From Bacteroidota bacterium (GTDB taxonomy: Bacteria; Bacteroidota; Bacteroidia; UKL13-3): DNA of 32,266 nucleotides. Made by a program: the position numbers and the translations under genes. Each line of letters begins with the position of its first letter. Positions within the stretch are counted from its first letter, which is position 1. The notes under the pieces were generated by a model that did not search any database, was not told the DNA's origin, and worked only from the letters and a program-made list of their open reading frames with translations. The DNA lies in contig JANYDU010000038.1 in assembly GCA_025359805.1 (NCBI GenBank), positions 1-32,266 of the forward strand, written 5' to 3'. Shown here one piece after another: positions 16,987-24,624 of this stretch.

Positions 16987-17697
16987 TTATCCTAAAATAA
17001 AAATGGTTGGAATTTTATGTAAATCTACTTTTTCTAATCGCCATTCTTTTACTGTTTTTGTTTTTATAAATTGATTGGCTGCACTAATATTTGAAGCAAT
17101 GCAAAGTCGAGTATTTGAGTTGCAATTTAACAACACATCTTCCAACAAATGATTATTTCTGTATGGTGCTTCCATAAAAATTTGCGCTTGATTTTTTGCA
17201 ACAACATCACGTTCTAAATCTTTAATTTTTTTTATCCGTTCTTGTCGGTTAATGGGCAAATATCCATTAAAAGAAAATCCTTGCCCATTCATTCCGCTTG
17301 CCATTAATGCCATAAAAATACTTGACGCTCCGGGCAAAGGAATCACATCAATATTTTTTTGATGAGCAATAGCTACTAAATCACTTCCAGGGTCTGCAAT
17401 ACAAGGTAAACCCGCATCAGTAATAATGCCTGCATCGTTTTTGTGTTCTAACATTTTTAGTAAAAACTGCGTTTCATTTTTATTGCTGTGTTCGTTCCAT
17501 AAAAAAATTTGCAGTTCGTTCTGAGGGGTTGCAATGTTTAGCTTTTTGATGAGAGCTCTTCCGTCTTTTTCTGTTTCAACAATAAAATTTTTGATATGAT
17601 GAACTTGCTCTCTAACCAATTCTGGAAGAAAATTTGACGAATTATCATTAGCCAAAAAATTAGGAATTAAATAAAGTTTACCATAACTGTTTTGCAT
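16987..17697 (-). CDS. SAM-dependent methyltransferase, tetrapyrrole methylase family (divergent RsmI-like)
   Basis: 236 residues from the chosen ATG. The core motifs of the RsmI/tetrapyrrole methylase fold are clear: KLYLIPNFL near the N-terminus, GIITDAGLPCIADPGSDLV, then IPLPGASSIFMALMASGMNG, then FSFNGYLP and FMEAPYRN. RsmI 2'-O-methylates C1402 of 16S rRNA. However, the usual AEDTR motif is replaced by VETEKDGRAL and the central part is shorter, so this looks like the Bacteroidota paralogue that accompanies true RsmI; its substrate is unknown. A longer frame begins at a TTG at 17724, but the ATG at 17695-17697 fits the family N-terminus, and an exact -7 element lies within the extension. 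Followed by the histidine kinase gene after 12 bases. Confidence 0.85.
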   Translation of the reverse strand: MQNSYGKLYLIPNFLANDNSSNFLPELVREQVHHIKNFIVETEKDGRALIKKLNIATPQNELQIFLWNEHSNKNETQFLLKMLEHKNDAGIITDAGLPCIADPGSDLVAIAHQKNIDVIPLPGASSIFMALMASGMNGQGFSFNGYLPINRQERIKKIKDLERDVVAKNQAQIFMEAPYRNNHLLEDVLLNCNSNTRLCIASNISAANQFIKTKTVKEWRLEKVDLHKIPTIFILG

Positions 17698-17702
17698 GCC
17701 TC

Positions 17703-17710
17703 CAAAAGTA
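17703..17710 (-). promoter_or_regulatory. -7 promoter element (TACTTTTG) for the RsmI-like gene
   Basis: Exact TAnnTTTG match ending five bases before the ATG at 17697, which would give a leaderless or nearly leaderless transcript. It lies inside the possible TTG-started extension and so argues against that extension. No good TTG at the -33 distance was found. Confidence 0.4.
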
Positions 17711-17796
17711 ATAATATTGAGCAATCAGATTTCTTAAAAACTTCAAATATTACTTAATGTATTGGTTTTAAGTTGTATGGGTAAAATAAAAATAGT

Positions 17797-17827
17797 TTGA
17801 CTTATATACCTGCTGCGCTTATTTTTG
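17797..17827 (+). promoter_or_regulatory. promoter of the ppiD-hydrolase operon
   Basis: TTG at 17797-17799, 20 bases, then TATTTTTG at 17820-17827: a complete match to the Bacteroidota -33/-7 pattern. The predicted start near 17833 gives an 18-base leader before the ATG at 17851. The TTG that could be taken as an upstream start codon is the -33 element. Confidence 0.72.
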
Positions 17828-17850
17828 CCGTCTTACAAAAGTTTTTACAC

Positions 17851-19962
17851 ATGTCGATATTAGAAAACATTAGAAAAAGATCAGGATTAGCAATTGTAGT
17901 AGTTGGTGGAGCATTAGCACTATTTGTTATTTCGGATGCATTAAATAGTAACTCAAGCTTATTGGGTGGACGCGGATCGAACTCAAATAACGTTGGAGAA
18001 GTGGATGGAGAGCAAATTGGTATCAAACAGTTTGAAGCTAAAATTCAAGAGAATATCGAACTCTACAAACAGCGTTCTCAACAAACAAATATTGATCAAA
18101 ATACACAAGATATGTTGCGTGAGCAAACATGGAACCAATTAATACAAGAAGGTTTGATGAATAAAGAATATGCTGAATTGGGCATTACTGTTACCAATGA
18201 AGAATTGGCTGATATGTTTTATGGAGAAAATATCCATCCCCAAGTTAAACAATCTTTTACTGATCCTAAAACGGGTGTTTTTGATAAAGGTGTGGTGATT
18301 CGCCAGCTTAAACAAATAAACGAAGGCACTGATGAAAAAGTTAAAAAACAAGTAATTGATTTTGAAGATTACCTTTCAAAAGATGGTTTGAGTAAAAAGT
18401 ATAACGACCTATTAAAAAAAGGTATTTATGCTACTTCATTAGAAGCTAAAGAAAAATATACTGATAGAACTAAAACAGCCGATTTGGAATTGGTTGCAGT
18501 AAACTATTTTACCATTGCCGATTCAACAATTAAGGCTGATGAAAGCGAATTAAAATCTTACTTCAATAAAAATAATGATAAATATAAAGCCAAAGAAAAT
18601 TCGCGTAAATTAGAATTTGTTTTGTTTGATGTAGTTCCTACTTCAGAAGATACTGCTGCCATTAACAAATGGGTTTCAGATCAGGTTTCACAATTTGCTA
18701 CAGCAACAAATGATACACTTTATGTTGATTTAAATAGTGATACAAAATTTGACGCAACAGCAAAACCTCGCTCTGCATTTCCTGAAGATGTTCAAAACAG
18801 ATTATTTAATGATTCATTGGGAAGCATTGTTGGTCCAATATACAACAACGGAAAATTTAGCATCTATAAAATTTCAGGTATCAAACAAGACAGCCTTTTC
18901 CAAATGAGAGCAAGTCATATTCTATTTAAAACAGAAAATGGCGATACTTTAGCTACTGTTAAAAAAGCAAATGAAGTGATGAACGAAATTAAAAAAGGAG
19001 CGTCATTTGCCGAAAAAGCTGCACAATACGGAACAGATGGAACATCATCTCGCGGTGGAGATTTAGGATGGTTTCCAGAAGGTCAAATGGTTCCTGCATT
19101 TAATGATGCAATAAAAAATCATAATAAAGGCGATATGTTTATTTTAAAAACACAATTTGGTGTTCACATCGTAAAAGTTACAGAAAATAAATCGAAGAAA
19201 TTAGTTTGTGCAGGAGTATTGGAAAGAACAATTGCTCCAAGTGAAAAAACGGTTGGAGTAGCTTACAATGCAGCAAGTCAGTTTGCAGCAGCAAGCCAAT
19301 CAGTTGAAGATTTTGACAAAATGATTAGCGAAAAAAATTACACCAAACGTACTGCCGATGTAATTAAAGAAAACGACAAAGCAATTGCTGGTTTACCTGA
19401 TGCCCGTGAGGTTGTTCGTTGGGCATTTAATGCAAAAAAAGACGATGTATCAGAAGTATTCTCAATTGGCGATAAATACATAGTTGGTGTGCTTGCTCAA
19501 ATAAGAGAAAAAGATAAATCTAATTTTGAAGATTTTAAAGATAGAGTTGAAGTTGATTTTAGAAAAGATAAAAAGGCAGAAATGCTTATTGAAAAAGTGA
19601 GCACTGCTATGACGGGTGCATCAAAATTGCAAGATATAGGAACCAAACTTCAAGTACCTGTTACTCCTATTACAGCACAAAATTTTGAAAACAATAATAT
19701 TGCTTATGTTGGTCCTGATAACTTAATGGTAGGAACTATTTTTGGAACCACCTCAACAGGAAAAATTATTGGACCTATAAAAGGGGATAATGGAGTGTAT
19801 GTTTACAGCCTCACTAAATTTAACCCTGCACCCACTATTCAAGATTATTCTCAATACAAAAATGAAATTCAAATGCAACTTTCACAACGTATAGAGAGTG
19901 GTTCTTTGGATGCTCTAAAAGATATTAAAAATGTAAAAGATAATCGTTTTATGTTTTACTAA
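17851..19962 (+). CDS. PpiD/SurA-like peptidylprolyl isomerase, membrane-anchored
   Basis: 703 residues. MSILENIRKRSGLAIVVVGG starts a short cytoplasmic tail and a single membrane helix (about 11-30), placing the rest in the periplasm, as in PpiD. A SurA/PpiD-like N-terminal helical chaperone region (about 45-200) is followed by a PpiC parvulin domain at about 352-442 (MRASHILFKT ... GTSSRGGDLGWFPEGQMVPA ... GVHIVKVTENKS) that catalyses proline isomerisation, and a C-terminal region with a weaker second parvulin-like part. In Bacteroidota such proteins assist folding of exported and outer-membrane proteins. The frame is open 18 codons further up to a TTG, but that codon is the promoter -33 element, so ATG 17851 is chosen. 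The alpha/beta hydrolase gene follows after 2 bases. Confidence 0.92.
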   Translation: MSILENIRKRSGLAIVVVGGALALFVISDALNSNSSLLGGRGSNSNNVGEVDGEQIGIKQFEAKIQENIELYKQRSQQTNIDQNTQDMLREQTWNQLIQEGLMNKEYAELGITVTNEELADMFYGENIHPQVKQSFTDPKTGVFDKGVVIRQLKQINEGTDEKVKKQVIDFEDYLSKDGLSKKYNDLLKKGIYATSLEAKEKYTDRTKTADLELVAVNYFTIADSTIKADESELKSYFNKNNDKYKAKENSRKLEFVLFDVVPTSEDTAAINKWVSDQVSQFATATNDTLYVDLNSDTKFDATAKPRSAFPEDVQNRLFNDSLGSIVGPIYNNGKFSIYKISGIKQDSLFQMRASHILFKTENGDTLATVKKANEVMNEIKKGASFAEKAAQYGTDGTSSRGGDLGWFPEGQMVPAFNDAIKNHNKGDMFILKTQFGVHIVKVTENKSKKLVCAGVLERTIAPSEKTVGVAYNAASQFAAASQSVEDFDKMISEKNYTKRTADVIKENDKAIAGLPDAREVVRWAFNAKKDDVSEVFSIGDKYIVGVLAQIREKDKSNFEDFKDRVEVDFRKDKKAEMLIEKVSTAMTGASKLQDIGTKLQVPVTPITAQNFENNNIAYVGPDNLMVGTIFGTTSTGKIIGPIKGDNGVYVYSLTKFNPAPTIQDYSQYKNEIQMQLSQRIESGSLDALKDIKNVKDNRFMFY

Positions 19963-19964
19963 AG

Positions 19965-20729
19965 ATGATACACTACAGCAAATTTGGTGAAGGAAATACT
20001 ATTGTACTTATTCACGGATTTTGTGAAAACAGCACTTGCTTTAAACAGCAAGTGTTTTTTTTGCAACAACATTTTCAAGTTATTACACCCGATTTACCTG
20101 GCTTTGGAAATTCTGCTCCAATTGAAAATACCTCTATTGAAAAAATGGCTGATGAAGTAAAGTATATCTTAGAAAAAGAAAATATTTCATCTTGCATTAT
20201 GCTTGGGCATTCGATGGGTGGATATGTTGCACTAGCATTTGCAAAAAAGTATTCGCACCTATTAAAAGGTTTTGGGTTGATGCACTCAACGGCTTATGCT
20301 GATGGTGATGAGCGAAAACTAAAACGCGATCAAGCTATAAAAGTAATTGAAGAAAAAGGTGCTGAGGTGTATGTGCAAAATTTTATTCCTCCACTTTTTT
20401 CAACTTCATTTACTGATAATAAAATAATTAATGAGCTGATTGTTGAAGCAAAACGTTCCAAATCAAAAGGACTAATTGAGTCTTTAACAGCCATGAAAAC
20501 AAGGGAGGATTGCACCACTTTTTTGCAACAAACAGTGTTACCTATTTTATTTTGTGTAGGAAAAAATGATACCATCATTCCCGAAAAGGATATGTTTTAT
20601 CAAGCATCTTTATGTAAGCAATCACAAATAATCTACCTCCAAAACTCGGCACATATGGGTTATATTGAAGAGGTAGAAAAATGTGCCGAAGCCATTATTG
20701 ATTTTGCTGAGAGCGCATTTCAAAATTAA
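19965..20729 (+). CDS. alpha/beta hydrolase
   Basis: 254-residue alpha/beta-fold hydrolase of the general esterase/lipase group, cytoplasmic (no signal peptide). Oxyanion segment LIHGF at 15-19, nucleophile elbow GHSMGG at 81-86 with S83, acid D202 in GKNDTIIPE, and H230 in NSAHMGYIEE complete the catalytic triad. The cap region is about 110-185. The closest general pattern is the MenH/BioH-like group, but no substrate can be read off. It starts 2 bases after the ppiD-like stop, so it is the second gene of that operon. An intrinsic-terminator-like hairpin lies 68 bases into the gene (20033-20062), which could lower its expression relative to the first gene. A strong terminator follows it at 20760-20801. 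Confidence 0.9.
   Translation: MIHYSKFGEGNTIVLIHGFCENSTCFKQQVFFLQQHFQVITPDLPGFGNSAPIENTSIEKMADEVKYILEKENISSCIMLGHSMGGYVALAFAKKYSHLLKGFGLMHSTAYADGDERKLKRDQAIKVIEEKGAEVYVQNFIPPLFSTSFTDNKIINELIVEAKRSKSKGLIESLTAMKTREDCTTFLQQTVLPILFCVGKNDTIIPEKDMFYQASLCKQSQIIYLQNSAHMGYIEEVEKCAEAIIDFAESAFQN
20033..20062 (+). terminator. intragenic terminator-like hairpin (attenuator candidate)
   Basis: CACTTGCT (20033-20040), six-base loop TTAAAC, AGCAAGTG (20047-20054), then eight T residues (20055-20062). A perfect 8-base stem followed by a T-run is the classic intrinsic terminator pattern, extended by G-U and A-U pairs at its base. It lies inside the coding sequence of the alpha/beta hydrolase, where it encodes STCFKQQVFF. 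It could end part of the transcripts after the ppiD-like gene. Confidence 0.5.
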
Positions 20730-20759
20730 AATAGCACCATTCTTTTTACCATTTTTTTA

Positions 20760-20801
20760 AGATTATCCAAAAATATTTTGTTGGATAATCTAGTTTTTTT
20801 T
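20760..20801 (+). terminator. intrinsic terminator of the ppiD-hydrolase operon
   Basis: GATTATCCAA (20761-20770) and TTGGATAATC (20781-20790) are perfect inverted repeats with a 10-base loop, extended by one A-T pair, and are followed by TAGTTTTTTTT. It lies 31 bases after the hydrolase stop. A frame running into the next gene begins inside this hairpin, which argues against using that start. Confidence 0.8.
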
Positions 20802-20813
20802 GTATTACATTTA
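20781..20813 (+). promoter_or_regulatory. possible promoter of the large T9SS protein gene
   Basis: TTG at 20781-20783, 22 bases, then TACATTTA at 20806-20813, one mismatch from TAnnTTTG. The -33 element would overlap the upstream terminator stem. Predicted leader of about 15 bases before ATG 20835. Weak on its own, but nothing better lies between terminator and gene. Confidence 0.35.
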
Positions 20814-20834
20814 CTTAACCAATTTTTAAGCATT

Positions 20835-23800
20835 ATGAATATAAAATTTACACGTAATTTGATGCTAACTATTAGCATTTTATTCACTTCGTTTGCCTTC
20901 GCACAACTTAATTATCAGGTTGGTGGTTTTAGTACTTTTTCTTCAACTTATACTGACCTTGGAACAACGGGTACTGCAATCACTATGACTAATAATGATT
21001 CAGGTCATTCAGCTCCCAAACCCATTGGTTTTACATTTAATTTTAATGGAGCGTCTTATGATTCATTTGTGATGTATGTTGATGGATTTTTAAAATTAGG
21101 AAGTGTTCTCGCTTCGAGTGATACTAACATGAATTTTACAGCCTATAATCAGCCACCGATTGGAGGACCTTTTAACTCTTCGTCTCCACAAGATACGTCT
21201 CTAATATTTCCTTTGGGAAATGATTTGTGGGGTGCTGCATATAATTCAATAACCCCAAGTTTTAGGGTATCTACAACAGGAACAGTAGGGACGCGGATTT
21301 GTACAATACAGTGGAAAAATCTTAGTGATAAAATTGTGACTCTTCCTGTGCAAGGATCAACAACAACAGTTCTTGAACAATACGATACGATTAATTTTCA
21401 AGTGAAATTATATGAAGGAACCAATGCAATAGAATTTGTATATGGAACATGGGCAATTTCATCAAATACTTCCCAAGCTCGATTTGGTGCTTGTGGTATA
21501 AAGGGAAATAATAATGGGTCAACAAATGCTCAAATAATTACAGTTACAAAAGGTTCAGCTGTTTCATGGTCAGGTGCGGCAGCTAATGCTCAAACTACTG
21601 GAACTCCTTTAGGAAATTATACGGTAAATGCACTTAACTTTGGGAATAACAATGTAACTGCAAGACCTGCTCCAGACCCTGGAAGAGTTTATCATTTTAA
21701 CCCAGTTGTTTATAATGATGCAGCTGTTCAGGAAATAAGAGCAATGGGGAAAGTAGCCATTCCTGCTTATGTTGCAGATTCTATCAAGGTAAAAATTGCT
21801 AATTCAGGTATAAATGCTATTTCTAGTTTGGTAGTTACACTCACTATTAGTGGAGCAAATACATTTACCACAACTAAAACAATTACAGGATTAGCTTCTG
21901 GAACTTATGTATATGTTTCATTTCCTCCATACACACCAACTAATACTGGCGCAAGCCTGATTACAGTATCTGTACCTGTAGATGACAATACTACAAACAA
22001 TACAAATACCTACAGCTTATCTGTAAGTGGAAGAACACTTGGATATACAGATACGACAAGAACATTTTCAGGATCTAATGGTAGTATCTCACAAATTTAT
22101 GCTTGTAAATACAGAGTTAATGGTTCAAGATTGGTTAGCTCTGTTAAGTTTTTCATTCCTTCCAATTCAACAGCGACAGGTGTAATTGTAAATGGCGTTG
22201 TTATTGATTCTACAAATACGATTGTTGGGACTTCATCAACTTATACTTTATTAAGTACAGATATGGGAACTTATGTGACGTTAAACATTCTTTCTCCTCC
22301 AACCATAGTCAATACCTATTTTTATGTAGGGATATTGGTAGGAAGTAATACATTTACTGCAGGGTCTTTCTTAAATATTTACCAGAATGAGGGTGATGGT
22401 ACAGCAACAAATCCTCCACGACCTGAAGTAAGTTATACTTTTCCATCCACAGCTGGAGTATCACCAACACAGCAATATAATGGAAGACAAATGATAGAAT
22501 GTAATGTTGATCCATTACCGGCTATTGATATTGGTGTTTCCAACTGTTCACCTAAGTCAAATGTTACTGTTCCTTCTGGAGCATCTATTCCATTAAGAGC
22601 TTATGTTAAGAATTTTGGTACAGGTGCAAGAGCTTCTGGATTACAGGTTAGATATTCTGTAAATGGTGGTTCTGTAGTTGGTCCTATAACTACTTCGGTA
22701 GCTTTACCAAACACAAATGATACAACAAGCGTTTTGTTTACCGGAGCAAATTCTCTTCTATTTGCTACAACCGGAACATATACTGTAAAAATATTTACAA
22801 ATCTTTCTGGTGATGCAATTTCAGGTAATGATACGCTTACTGTAACATACAATGTTGTAGCAGCAATTAACACCTTCCCATATCGTTTAGCCAATGGAAT
22901 TTTAACAACGTGGACTCCTGTGAATAATACGGCACCTTTATGGCTTCAAGGAACGGCTACACAAGCTAATGGTGTTTCTTCAACAGTAGTTATGTATGCA
23001 AATAATCATGCTACAAATATGGCAGGAGCAGATGCAAAAGTGGTATCGCCCATTTTTAGTTTTGTAGGACTCGCTAATCCAATTTTGCATTTTACTGTTG
23101 CTCACGCACCTAGTACTACAACCAATACAGATGATACTTTACAAGTTTTGGTATCAACGGATGGAGGAACAACCTATACTCCAGTTTATACAAAATCAAG
23201 TCAGCTTTCATCACCAACACTTGGAACTATTGCTGCTCAATCAACTGCATCTGCAAGTTATGTTCCTGCAAGTGCCACAGATTGGCGTCATGAGGCTGTT
23301 AATCTTTCTGCTTATGCTGGAAATCCATTTGTGATTATTGCGTTTAGAGATTATTCTGCCAATGGCAATAGTGTATATATTGGAAATGTAGTGATATCAA
23401 ATCCTACAAGTATAGTTACACAAGCTGTAACAAGTGCAAGTACCTTTACAAATGGAAATTTTAGTATTTTCTTCCCATCTGCAATTGGTGCAACAACAGG
23501 AATTATTTCTATTAGTAAATATCCTGGATCTGCATTTTCTTCTGCATCTCCTGTGTATGCAACCAATACTTCAGCAACAACTAATAACAGTTCTGTTTTT
23601 ACGCCAACTAATATTTCTATTGATAATTGGTGGACGGTTTGTTACTCAGGAATTGGAACTGGAAATCTTCCTTCAACAGCGCAATATTATGCTCAAATAA
23701 ATTATTCAACAGTAACTGGAGTTTCTGCTGCCGATTATTTGTATATCATGAAACGTAGTGAAAACAATGGTTCATGGGTTGCTATTTCAACAGTAAAAGG

Positions 23801-24437
23801 AGGCTCTGTTTTATTATCAAGTTTGCTCACGGGGTTCTCTGATTTTGCCATTGGAAGTCAGCCTGCTTATAATCCATTACCAGTTAAATGGCTTAGTATT
23901 TCAGCTAAAAAAACAGCTTCTGATGTGATGATTGAGTGGAGTACAGCACAAGAAATAAATAATAATCATTTTGAAGTAGAGCGTTCAGAAAATGGTATTG
24001 ATTTTATAATGATTGGCGAAATAAAAGGCTCAACAAATAGCAATGCTAATTCTCCATACTCATTTTTAGATAAAGATATTTTATCACAAGCAAAAACAGT
24101 TTACTACCGAATTAAGCAAGTAGATAATGATGGAATGGCATCTGTAAGTAAAATGGTTTCGGTTACTATAAATGGAGTGGTTGAAGCAGTAGTTGCGTAT
24201 CCAAATCCATTTACAAGAGATATGGAATTGAGAATAAATCCAGATCAATCAAGTGAGGCAAAAATTTCGGTAACGGATTTGAGCGGTCGTGAAGTATTGA
24301 ATAAAACGGTTCGCACGGAAGAGAATAGTTCTGTGTTAAAAATGGGTGAATTGAATAAATTAAATGCAGGATTTTATTTGATGCATGTACAACTTAAAGG
24401 AGAGGTATATAATATTAAAATTCACAAAACCGAATAA
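20835..24437 (+). CDS. large multidomain T9SS-secreted surface protein
   Basis: 1200 residues. Signal peptide MNIKFTRNLMLTISILFTSF then AFAQ, about 1-24. An N-terminal beta module (about 25-290; QVGGFSTFSS ... GFTFNFNGASYDSFVMYVDG ... VYHFNPV) is of a kind common in Bacteroidota surface proteins. Two CARDB-like beta domains follow (about 295-400 and 560-680; IDIGVSNCSPKSNVTVPSGA marks the second), then a jelly-roll/MAM-like module at about 690-860 with ILHFTVAH and VNLSAYAGNPFVIIAFRDYS. A fibronectin-like segment starts at about 1010 (PLPVKWLSISAKK ... VMIEWSTAQEINNNHFEVER), and the last 80 residues are a T9SS type A sorting domain (VVAYPNPFTRDMELRI). No enzyme domain is visible; adhesion or matrix binding is the likely role. 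ATG 20835 is chosen because the frame upstream runs into the terminator. Confidence 0.88.
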   Translation: MNIKFTRNLMLTISILFTSFAFAQLNYQVGGFSTFSSTYTDLGTTGTAITMTNNDSGHSAPKPIGFTFNFNGASYDSFVMYVDGFLKLGSVLASSDTNMNFTAYNQPPIGGPFNSSSPQDTSLIFPLGNDLWGAAYNSITPSFRVSTTGTVGTRICTIQWKNLSDKIVTLPVQGSTTTVLEQYDTINFQVKLYEGTNAIEFVYGTWAISSNTSQARFGACGIKGNNNGSTNAQIITVTKGSAVSWSGAAANAQTTGTPLGNYTVNALNFGNNNVTARPAPDPGRVYHFNPVVYNDAAVQEIRAMGKVAIPAYVADSIKVKIANSGINAISSLVVTLTISGANTFTTTKTITGLASGTYVYVSFPPYTPTNTGASLITVSVPVDDNTTNNTNTYSLSVSGRTLGYTDTTRTFSGSNGSISQIYACKYRVNGSRLVSSVKFFIPSNSTATGVIVNGVVIDSTNTIVGTSSTYTLLSTDMGTYVTLNILSPPTIVNTYFYVGILVGSNTFTAGSFLNIYQNEGDGTATNPPRPEVSYTFPSTAGVSPTQQYNGRQMIECNVDPLPAIDIGVSNCSPKSNVTVPSGASIPLRAYVKNFGTGARASGLQVRYSVNGGSVVGPITTSVALPNTNDTTSVLFTGANSLLFATTGTYTVKIFTNLSGDAISGNDTLTVTYNVVAAINTFPYRLANGILTTWTPVNNTAPLWLQGTATQANGVSSTVVMYANNHATNMAGADAKVVSPIFSFVGLANPILHFTVAHAPSTTTNTDDTLQVLVSTDGGTTYTPVYTKSSQLSSPTLGTIAAQSTASASYVPASATDWRHEAVNLSAYAGNPFVIIAFRDYSANGNSVYIGNVVISNPTSIVTQAVTSASTFTNGNFSIFFPSAIGATTGIISISKYPGSAFSSASPVYATNTSATTNNSSVFTPTNISIDNWWTVCYSGIGTGNLPSTAQYYAQINYSTVTGVSAADYLYIMKRSENNGSWVAISTVKGGSVLLSSLLTGFSDFAIGSQPAYNPLPVKWLSISAKKTASDVMIEWSTAQEINNNHFEVERSENGIDFIMIGEIKGSTNSNANSPYSFLDKDILSQAKTVYYRIKQVDNDGMASVSKMVSVTINGVVEAVVAYPNPFTRDMELRINPDQSSEAKISVTDLSGREVLNKTVRTEENSSVLKMGELNKLNAGFYLMHVQLKGEVYNIKIHKTE

Positions 24438-24458
24438 GTGTTTAACTGTATTAAAAAC

Positions 24459-24490
24459 AAAAAGCCTTCACAAATTTGTGAAGGCTTTTT
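24459..24490. terminator. bidirectional intrinsic terminator
   Basis: AAAAAGCCTTCACAAA is followed directly by its exact inverse TTTGTGAAGGCTTTTT, giving a 16-base perfect palindrome with a GC core and a T-run on either strand. It ends the large T9SS gene on the plus strand and the tRNA-Arg transcript on the minus strand (two bases beyond the tRNA 3' end). Confidence 0.85.
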
Positions 24491-24492
24491 TG

Positions 24493-24564
24493 TGGTCTCG
24501 CCCAGAATCGAACTGGGATCAAATGTTTAGGAAACATCTATTCTATCCGTTGAACTACGAAACC
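24493..24564 (-). tRNA. tRNA-Arg (anticodon CCT)
   Basis: 72 bases fold into a full cloverleaf on the minus strand. The acceptor stem pairs GGTTTCG with CGAGACC (one G-U), the D stem pairs GTTC with GAAT, the anticodon stem pairs GATGT with ACATT around loop TTCCTAA, and the T arm is CCCAG-TTCGATT-CTGGG. Anticodon 5'-CCT-3' reads the AGG arginine codon. The discriminator base is A, and CCA is not encoded, so it must be added after transcription. It lies downstream of metG with a short gap and upstream of the shared palindromic terminator. Confidence 0.95.
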
Positions 24565-24589
24565 AAATTTTTCAATTAATAATTAAAAT

Positions 24590-24609
24590 ATTACTGCATG
24601 CAAAGTAAT
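24590..24609 (-). terminator. weak hairpin after metG
   Basis: ATTACT (24590-24595) and AGTAAT (24604-24609) form a 6-base stem around GCATGCAA, 16 bases beyond the metG stop, followed on the minus strand by ATTTTAATT. It is too short and AT-rich to be a confident terminator; metG may read through into the tRNA. Confidence 0.25.
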
Positions 24610-24624
24610 TATCAAATCCTCAAA

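Noticed and set aside
20778..20834. Upstream extension of the large T9SS gene to a start at 20778
   Set aside because: The extension begins inside the terminator hairpin of the previous operon and would place 19 residues ahead of a proper signal peptide.
24385..24579. A 64-codon plus-strand open frame after the large T9SS gene
   Set aside because: It runs through the terminator palindrome and antisense across the tRNA-Arg gene; no protein features and no start signal.
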